Shown here in pieces: positions 59,025 to 64,000 of a stretch of DNA of 64,000 nt. Where the stretch lies: the NCBI GenBank assembly GCA_000934455.1, contig KN886742.1:1-64000 (forward strand). Direction: 5' to 3'. Numbering within the stretch: position 1 is the stretch's first letter; each line of letters starts with the position of its first letter. The notes beneath the pieces are model-generated. The model was not told the origin of the DNA. It searched no databases and saw nothing but the letters and a program-made list of their open reading frames with translations. The position numbers and the translations under genes are program-made. Source of the DNA: Apostichopus parvimensis (taxonomy: Eukaryota > Echinodermata > Holothuroidea > Aspidochirotida > Stichopodidae).

Positions 59025-59754
59025 TTCAAATTTGGATATAATTGGATGTAAAATGCACTCATGCAACAGATTGTTTTGTACAGACAGGTTTCTCTGCTCT
59101 CTTAACCATTGAAAAAAGTGCTATCAAAAAAGTATAACCCATGGTTCTATTCCATAGAGTGGAATAGAGTGGATTTTGCATGCAATCAACGAGCAATTGA
59201 CCAATCAAATGACCAGAATACAATTAGGTGTTGTATAAAATATAATAGTACAATGCTCCTCCACATGAGGACGCCACTTTGGGTCGTAACCCCCGAAGAA
59301 ATTTGGAATTTTTAGAAAAATGGTAAATAAATAAACAAGGCCTACATATTCCATATATTGAGTATACATCTAGTATCATGATGCCTTTGGTTGAAGGTGG
59401 ATCAAACATGCTTCGCATATTTCACACCACAAAAATAATTGTAAAATCAGACATTAGTCCATAATTCACTTTGGGATAGAACTAGATATGACATAATTTT
59501 TTGACAAGAATTGAAGTTAAAGCTGCAGTTATCGTTATAAATTGTTGAATGGATACTCTGTTGGCAGACAATGGTGCAGGTTTTAAATCTTACAGAGAAA
59601 AGTGATTCCACAATCTTACTTAAAAAAACCTCATCTCAAAAGGGCTGTAACCTTTTTTTCCTCAACTCGAGATATGGTTAATGTAACCTTCTTGAACATG
59701 GCCAGACAGTTGATCTCTCGAGGGGGTGTACCACAGTTGGCATTCTGTGATATC
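59025..59754. other. Unique DNA with solitary MITE end at 59226-59240
   Basis: AGGTGTTGTATAAAA at 59226-59240 repeats the terminal sequence of the adjacent palindromic element. With the right end of that element at 59010-59024 it forms an inverted pair enclosing about 200 bases, so a longer related element may have existed. A short palindrome (CTATTCCA...TGGAATAG) lies at 59146-59166. No gene recognised. Confidence 0.5.
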
Positions 59755-60135
59755 CAGTGGCGGAGCGTCCATACAGTCAGGGGGGCGGATGCCCCCCCTG
59801 ACGGACTCAAATGGACTGCTGGCGCCCTTTTCAGCTCTTTACCACTTTTTACTTATTCTAGATTATTGACTTTTTTATTGTGCTCTCATCTACTTATTGA
59901 CATTTGTCACATTTTGTTGGTGTAATTTGGCGATGACACCTATTTATTCTTCGTTTATCTGCAAATTAGCCAGGCCCGGAAAGGGTCATTTCCTGCAATC
60001 TAGGGAGTATCTTTACTCAAAAAATTTCTGTACGCTACGCGCCAACCAGTGGTGGCGCTCCGCTTCGATAGTGTCGAAAGCGCCCCTACAGACAATTCTC
60101 GCCCCCCTTGACCAATACCCCTAGCTCCGCCACTG
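59755..60135. mobile_element. hAT-type MITE with 8-bp target duplication
   Basis: A 381-bp element with ends CAGTGGCGGAGC (59755-59766) and GCTCCGCCACTG (60124-60135), exact reverse complements of each other. Imperfect similarity continues inward (CAGGGGGGCGGA against TCAAGGGGGGCGAGA). The flanks are GTGATATC (59747-59754) and GTGATGTC (60136-60143), seven of eight matching, the 8-bp duplication typical of hAT transposition. No transposase is encoded. The interior is unrelated unique sequence. CAGTGGCGGA-type ends are widespread in hAT elements of invertebrates. Confidence 0.93.
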
Positions 60136-60249
60136 GTGATGTCATATCCCATAAGGCAGATTTTTTGCAAAATTTGGTCTTCCCTTTTATAATCTTATGG
60201 TTTGTTGTTTGTTTTTGTAACTCTGTTCTCGAAATAACAGAGTAATACG
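60136..60249. other. Short unique spacer with shared motif
   Basis: The 35-base stretch at 60198-60235 (TGGTTTGTTGTTTG...TAACTCTGTTCTCGA) closely resembles 58383-58412 just upstream of the candidate ATG at 58431. Meaning unknown. Confidence 0.5.
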
Positions 60250-60432
60250 AAACCTGTTGAGGGGAGGGGGAAGGGAGAAGTGCTGTTGAGGGGAGGGGGA
60301 AGGGAGAAGTGCTGTTGAGGGGAGGGGAAAGGGAGAAGTGCTGTTGAGGGGAGGGGAAAGGGAGAAGTGCTGTTGAGGGGAGGGGAAAGGGAGAAGTGCT
60401 GTTGAGGGGAGGGGGAAGGGGAAGTGTTGTGA
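60250..60432 (+). repeat. 29-30-bp G-rich minisatellite, 6 copies
   Basis: Six tandem units of GTTGAGGGGAGGGGAAAGGG then AGAAGTGCT, with a 30-bp variant that has one extra G. Each unit contains three G runs of three to five bases, so G-quadruplexes are possible on the plus strand. The 92-codon minus-strand frame is its translation (ALLPFPSPQQHF). Confidence 0.95.
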
Positions 60433-60779
60433 TGGGTTCATTCTAATGGGACAGCATGCATGCATTTTACAGTACGTCTTACATAACAGTCTGTGCAGAA
60501 GTCATTGCCATTAGGTATGCTAGTTGCATCATTCTCTGTAAGGCTTGTGTTGCATAAAATCATTTGCAGTATATAGATATTGGTTTCTGAAAGAGCAAAA
60601 AAATGGAAAGAAAAGTATATACATATTTATATATGTTTATATACATGTACATATCATTCCAATTACAAAAGAGTTAACCTCACATGATGATTAAATTTTA
60701 ATAAAATATGTAAGCTGTTCTCTTATTGGTTTATTACAGTCTATGTTTATATAAAATGAACAGATCATCAAAGTTTCAG
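60433..60779. other. Unique AT-rich DNA, nothing recognised
   Basis: No gene recognised. TATA-rich near 60615-60650. Confidence 0.5.
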
Positions 60780-61159
60780 AGCTGCCATGATACAGCCTGG
60801 AATATTTCAGCTTTGTAATTTTACGATGAATACCAATTTCACGTGCTGCCAGCCTTCCGTCATATTACGGCTGTTCTATATCAGCCTCGTCTGTCTGATG
60901 CTTCGGCATTATAACACCAATCCCCGCATTGATCGTTTTCCTTATACATTTGTCGGCATAAGCCACGCCAATTGGATAATTGGTTCAAGAAGGTATCCTA
61001 ATTATCTCAGATTGTAAAATATGTTTTTATTGTCGTCATCGAGTCAGAATTCACATTTATTTCCAGGGAAATGGAGATGGTAGGAGGAGGATGGTGGACT
61101 TCAAGCACGTTGGAACCTATTGTGGCGTTCGTGTGTACATTGTTGTGGTATTTAATCAC
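60780..61159. promoter_or_regulatory. CpG-containing unique block, possible regulatory DNA
   Basis: Repeat-free and CpG-bearing (CTTCCGTCATATTACGGC, CTTCGGCATT, CATTGATCGTTTTCC, TTGTCGGCATAAGCCACGCC). Plus-strand frames 60787-61017 and 60980-61210 have no recognised domain. It adjoins the candidate minus-strand exon at 61160-61246. Confidence 0.35.
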
Positions 61160-61246
61160 CTGGAAGAGATAGAACACTCCATTGACGTCATCTGCGGACG
61201 AAATGGCTGATGTCATTTCTGTCTCGTCGTCAATGCTGTCAAGCTT
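61160..61246 (-). CDS. Candidate internal exon, 87 bp, phase 0-0
   Basis: On the minus strand a long T-rich tract (61250-61285) and AGTACAG give an acceptor, and TTCCAG|GTGATT gives a donor. The 29 codons between are open and end exactly at the splice sites. The product is acidic and polar: KLDSIDDETEMTSAISS then ADDVNGVFYLFQ. An exon length divisible by three with phase 0 at both ends fits a cassette exon. I do not recognise the protein. A TGACGTCA (CREB-type) site on the same bases (61183-61190) could equally mean regulatory DNA. The donor is only fair. Confidence 0.22.
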
Positions 61247-61617
61247 CTGTACTTTTTTAAAAAGAAACAAAAGAAAAATAAAATATATGGGTTCTGATTG
61301 AATGCCTCATCCCTGTAACGTCAGGAAAATTCTTTGTGTACGATGTGATATTTCTCTCTTTGGTTTGCATGTAATTACCGGCCTGCCTACTACATCAGAA
61401 AAATGGAGAAGCAGCTAAGTCGAGATTTAAAGTGATTATATAGCCTCCAGATGGATAGTATGAACGTTTTAATTTTAGTTTTTGAGTTTGACTACAAGAA
61501 AACAGGGAAAAGAAAGAGGAGTGTTTGTTTTCTGCATCAGTGCATGTTAGGTTAATAGATTTAATTACACTTTATGATCATTATTATATATAATAGGATA
61601 GAGGGTAGAGTGATATA
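61247..61617. other. Unique AT-rich DNA, nothing recognised
   Basis: Upstream of the candidate exon on the minus strand. No gene recognised. Confidence 0.4.
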
Positions 61618-61950
61618 GAGTAGTAGTGGGATTTATAGAGTAGAAGTGGGATTTATAGAGAAGTAGTGGGATTTATAGAGTAGTAGTGGGATTTATAGAA
61701 AAGCGGTGGGATTTATAGAGTAGTAGTTGGATTTACAGAGAAGCGGTGCGATATATCGAGAAGCGGTGGGATTTATAGAGAAGCGGTGGGGTTTATAGAG
61801 CAGCGGTGGGATTTATAGAGCAGCGGTGGGATTTGTAGAAGAGCGGTGGGATTTGTAGAGTAGTGGTGGGATTTATATAGTGGGATTTATAGAGTAGTAG
61901 TGGGATTTATAGTGTGGGATTTATAGAGAAGTAGTGGGACTTATAGAGTA
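61618..61950 (+). repeat. 20-bp minisatellite, ~16 copies
   Basis: Tandem units of AGTAGTGGGATTTATAGAG and the variant AAGCGGTGGGATTTATAGAG. AGTAGTGGG units dominate at both ends and AGCGGTGGG units in the middle. Two units are shortened near 61870-61920. Possibly derived from two founder variants that spread by slippage. Confidence 0.95.
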
Positions 61951-63418
61951 GGTCTATAGACAGAAACCTAGCTAATTTTGCCCCATATTCAGTAGATTTG
62001 CTGTGTGTGATTATGTCATTCAAAATCTGTTGAAATTTATCGAAAAGCTCTTTTTGTTTCCAAGATATACACATTTAAAGTTCTGATATATCTGAGCAAA
62101 ACTAATTAAATATGTGCAAACTATGATGTCGAGTGTTGTGCTCTTCAAAATTTTTAATTACAAGCCCACATATATGTCATTTGATTAATTGTGATGTTCC
62201 TCATTTCAAAGAACACGATAAACTATTTCAAAAAAATCGCCTAAGGCCACAAACCTGCGTTTCATGTCCTTGAAATGAAGGTTCCTTTAACACGTCAGCA
62301 AATTAGGCAGTCACTCCCTGTACATCATCAATGTGCATAATTAGCTAAATTAATGTTTATTTCATAAATGGAATTAGAATTAAGAAAAGACTTGTAAAAT
62401 AGTCAATCTCTGATGGATTTCGATGGGAGTTGCAGCTATTTTCATGATTTCTAGTGCCAATGAGAGTGATTAGGACAGAAGAAAAGAAGAGTTTTGCTAT
62501 GGGTTTGGATGAACTTGAATAGCTGGTGAAACATCACCGAATTGTGTTTATAGAAAATACTTCCACCCATAAAGTAAGCGAAATCAGTATGCAAATCCTA
62601 CTACCACTGTTTGTTAATTTGCATATACATGTGTTTTAGTAGGTTATTTGTACCATATTTAAACAACTTATGGTATGGAGGCGGGGGGAGGGGAGGAGAG
62701 GAGGTGGGGAGGGATCATGGCAAAGATGACAACATGCCGATTTTGATGATGTATGGTCCCTATAAGCTACCGTTCTTTCTGAACTGTATAACTCTCACTG
62801 AAATGCCAATTGGAACAGATGACAGTGTACATGTACTAGAAACCATACAGTTGCTGTGGTATATATTTGGTGGTTGTACATACAATGCTGGAATGTACAG
62901 TACCTCCATATATATCTCTGTGTATGAGCTTCCATTTCCTACATTTCCCCCACCCCCCCCCATCCCCCCTCCTCATCTCTGATCTAGCAGGATCAACCCA
63001 ATTAAGAGATCAGTTGAAAGTATATTTCAAGCCAGTTGAACAAAATTCAAAAAGACATTTGACATGCAGTAGAATAGCCAATGTTTCTAATATTGTTTGT
63101 TAGTTCCCAGTATGTTTTCTAAGGTACCATCTTTTAACAGCTTCTCCTGCCCCCTCCTCTAAAGTGTATTTCTTTCACACTACCAACAAAAGTTAATGAG
63201 AAGTACTGTGTGATGCAACCACATAGACTAAATTACCTATCCCTATCACCCCCCCCCCCCTCATCCCAATCTACAAATTGAATAATGAATCAGTAAATTT
63301 GGTTCAACTGTGACAAATTGTCAAAATAAATAGGTATATACTTTCATTTTTTCGTTTGTTTTAATGAAAAAATACTGTGTAATTTGAAAGTTTTTATCCA
63401 CTTGAAGAAGACAATTAT
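61951..63418. other. Unique AT-rich DNA, no supported gene
   Basis: G-rich run at 62680-62712 and C-rich run at 62945-62970 give glycine- and proline-rich frames. A 12-base C run lies at 63249-63260. The 123-codon frame at 62611-62982 starts in AT-rich DNA, ends in the C-rich run and has no recognised domain. Confidence 0.5.
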
Positions 63419-63489
63419 GAAGCCAATTTTGTCTTCTTCGCGAGTTCTTGCAGGAGGATCTAATATACATACATTTACATACATACATT
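63419..63489 (+). mobile_element. SINE 3' fragment (copy E)
   Basis: Only the last part of the SINE family: GAAGCCAATTTTGTCTTC, then TTCGCGAGTTCTTGCAGG, then AGGATCTAATATACATACAT, with the ATACAT tail extended. About 5 bases are missing in the CCTGC/GCAGG hairpin. 5' truncation of this kind is typical of target-primed insertion. Confidence 0.88.
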
Positions 63490-64000
63490 ATGATCGGCAT
63501 AAACCCTATTGTAAGTTATGGCGACATTGTTAAAGGTCAATTCCGTTTCAAGTTAGGCAGTTACATGTGACATGTCGCAGAAGTACCGTCCTCATGGTGA
63601 GTGTAGATTGTGTCCAGCTCCCCCGAACAGAATCATAGTCTGGAAAATTGACCCTGCTACCGAATAGAATAACGATCCAGCAAAAATAGGCTTTTGATCC
63701 ATTTTCAATTAGACATCAGACTGTCTGCCCGTACAGCCAATATCTTTGAAGGTTCCTTGAAGCGTGGTAATCGATCACAGAAAGCAAAGATGACAGTTTA
63801 AGTCATCCACGAAATGGAAAAAGTCAGTATACTTTTTCGTACAATCATTTACAAGTGTGGCCACTGTTGAAAGGACGCTAGTTGTTCAAACATTTTATTA
63901 CTGTCATACTGTCCCTTAATTTCACAGTTAGTTTTTGATAGTGGAGGAACTTTATTATGTAACCCTTTTGAAAAAGTCTGCTGTGGAGAGGACAATACAT
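63490..64000. other. Unique DNA to window end, nothing recognised
   Basis: A few CpGs (63590-63680). No gene, repeat or RNA recognised. Confidence 0.5.

Noticed and set aside
62611-62982. 123-codon plus-strand frame
   Set aside because: Runs through a G-rich and a C-rich simple tract; no domain and no start or splice support.
1-64000. Retroviral, LTR, Polinton or LINE protein remnants
   Set aside because: No open frame shows recognisable capsid, polymerase, integrase or envelope motifs, and no long direct terminal repeats were seen.

Overview
This is AT-rich eukaryotic (metazoan) DNA with almost no protein-coding sequence. The lack of long ORFs, the tRNA-derived SINEs with tetranucleotide tails, the hAT-type and TTAA-flanked MITEs, the many minisatellites and the runs of 10-16 G or C all fit a gene-poor region or very large introns of a marine invertebrate. 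My impression is an echinoderm, possibly a sea cucumber. That is an impression from composition and repeat style, not something the sequence proves. I recognise no complete gene, no structural RNA gene, no CRISPR array and no retrovirus, LTR or Polinton fossil.

Layout. 1-17 kb: unique AT-rich DNA with tandem repeats (C-rich 1.3 kb, G-rich 4.7 kb, degenerate array 6.7 kb, 110-bp units at 11.2-11.6 kb, and a 35-bp minisatellite with higher-order structure at 15.9-16.8 kb). 17.1-18.8 kb: a CpG-richer, unusually ATG-poor block that can be read as the 5' end of a plus-strand gene, with two leader exons and a short first coding exon ending in a strong donor. 21-31 kb: more unique DNA, three SINE copies, a 17-bp minisatellite, and a possible terminal exon at 30.8 kb that is phase-compatible with the 18.7 kb exon. 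31.7-37.5 kb: a 700-bp AGT-type microsatellite, a CTGT run and a 41-bp minisatellite. 41-46 kb: a fourth SINE, then a locally duplicated 34-35-bp minisatellite plus flank, with a 50-N assembly gap inside the duplication. 46.3-50.7 kb: a decayed roughly 30-bp array, a TTAA-flanked MITE, and a diverged array of about 180-bp units that each carry a hairpin. 51-62 kb: several CpG-containing, low-repeat blocks that look like regulatory or 5' exon DNA, including a second candidate first coding exon at 58.43 kb (plus) and an 87-bp candidate exon at 61.2 kb (minus); a palindromic MITE, a hAT MITE with its 8-bp target duplication, and two more minisatellites. 63.4 kb: a fifth SINE fragment.

How it may work together. 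The two best candidate first coding exons (18.7 and 58.4 kb) are both plus-strand and both end in phase 2, so they could be alternative starts of one gene whose body lies beyond the window. The CpG-bearing unique blocks would then be enhancers and promoters around it. This is inference. RNA-seq and cross-species alignment would decide it. All exon calls are weak because six-base donor matches occur by chance dozens of times in 64 kb.
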